Source: Parapristionchus giblindavisi
Taxonomy: Eukaryota > Nematoda > Chromadorea > Rhabditida > Diplogasteridae
NCBI GenBank assembly: GCA_943737045.1
Contig: CALSFV010000209.1
Location: 1,449,501-1,513,500 of the forward strand
Length of the DNA stretch: 64,000 nt
Reading direction: 5' to 3'
Position 1 is the stretch's first letter, and every line of letters starts with the position of its first letter. The notes under the pieces are model-generated. The model was given only the letters and a program-made list of their open reading frames with translations, searched no databases and was not told where the DNA came from. Positions 63,569 to 64,000 of the stretch are shown here, piece after piece. The position numbers and the translations under genes were made by a program.

Positions 63569-64000
63569 TTACGAGATTTCAGACTCTAAAATCTTGTAAT
63601 TTTGTTCATTCCTCTCTCTCTCAGATGGAGGGGTGCGGTCGCTATTACGAGATTTCAGACTCTAAAATCTCGTAATGTTGTTCATTCCTCTCTCTCTCTC
63701 AGATGGAGGGGTGCGGTCGCTATTACGAGATTTCAGACTCTAAAATCTCGTAATGTTGTTCATTCCTCTCTCTCTCTCAGATGGAGGGGTGCGGTCGCTA
63801 TTACGAGATTTCAGACTCTAAAATCTCGTAATTTTGTTCATTCCTCTCTCTCTCAGATGAAGGGGTGCGGTCGCTATTACGAGATTTCAGACTCTAAAAT
63901 CTCGTAATTTTGTTCATTTCTATCTCTCAGATGGAGCGGTGCGGTCGCTATTACGAGATTTTAGACTCTGAAATCTCGTAATTTTGTTCATACCTCTCTC
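63569..64000. repeat. 74-78-bp tandem repeat with a hairpin in every unit
   Basis: Units start at 63569, 63645, 63723, 63801, 63877 and 63951 and run off the window. Each begins TTACGAGATTT, a 9-base spacer, then AAATCTCGTAA (11-bp stem), followed by a CT run of variable length and GGAGGGGTGCGGTCGC. The 101-residue open frame through it is only the repeat read in one frame. Confidence 0.95.

Noticed and set aside
63569..64000. CRISPR-like regular repeats with a palindromic core
   Set aside because: The 'spacers' are near-identical CT runs and GGAGGGGTGCGG, the DNA is eukaryotic, and no cas genes exist. It is a minisatellite.

Overview
This is eukaryotic DNA with intron-split genes. Introns are short, with GT–AG boundaries and mostly TTTCAG-type acceptors, and TACGGTA/TACTGTA motifs are scattered between genes. 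With the gene content this suggests a small-genome invertebrate, most likely a rhabditid-type nematode (inference, moderate confidence). Long uninterrupted reading frames are almost absent, and most that exist are shadows inside repeats. The coding content is fragments of three gene families, recognised by reading short exons on both strands: TM9SF4 (nine-transmembrane nonaspanin), DNAJC22 (Drosophila 'wurst', a multi-pass membrane J-protein) and an Axin-like gene ending in a C-terminal DIX domain.

Layout. 0.9-6.0 kb: TM9SF4 exons on +, the first three duplicated, with the last three DNAJC22 exons placed between the duplicates. 7.0-17.6 kb: DNAJC22 copy A (+). 17.9-19.5 kb: axin AX1 (-). 20.4-25.4 kb: palindrome centre filled by a foldback element and a mariner. 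26.3-29.5 kb: axin AX2 (+). 32.0-36.7 kb: DNAJC22 copy B (-). 37.2-39.3 kb: TM9SF4 fragments (-) and one unassigned exon. 39.6-41.3 kb: axin AX3 (+). 42.3-47.0 kb: DNAJC22 copy C (-). 47.3-50.0 kb: axin 3' fragment AX5 (+). 50.0-52.7 kb: axin AX4 (-). 54.6-61.3 kb: DNAJC22 copy D (+), with TM9SF4 exons (-) inside one intron. 62.4-63.0 kb: axin 3' flank and a TM9SF4 exon (-). In three of the units (7-20 kb, 25-37 kb, 39-47 kb) axin and DNAJC22 stand tail to tail. The whole is a set of inverted segmental duplications.

No axin copy is intact: each has its own frameshift, stop or lost splice site. DNAJC22 copy D is open through twelve consecutive exons but lacks its first three. The best TM9SF4 copy has one in-frame TGA where the family has Trp. 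The cluster therefore looks like decaying duplicates, possibly of genes that work elsewhere.

Because paralogous copies supply empty sites, many insertions can be placed to the base: hAT-like (8-bp target duplications), TA-inserting, TTAA-inserting and 3-bp classes, a 5'-truncated Penelope-like element with a GIY-YIG domain, a LINE fragment and a dead mariner. Nearly all the DNA elements are foldback palindromes, many of them inside introns. A GATCAAA/TTTGATC heptamer repeat marks introns of all three genes.
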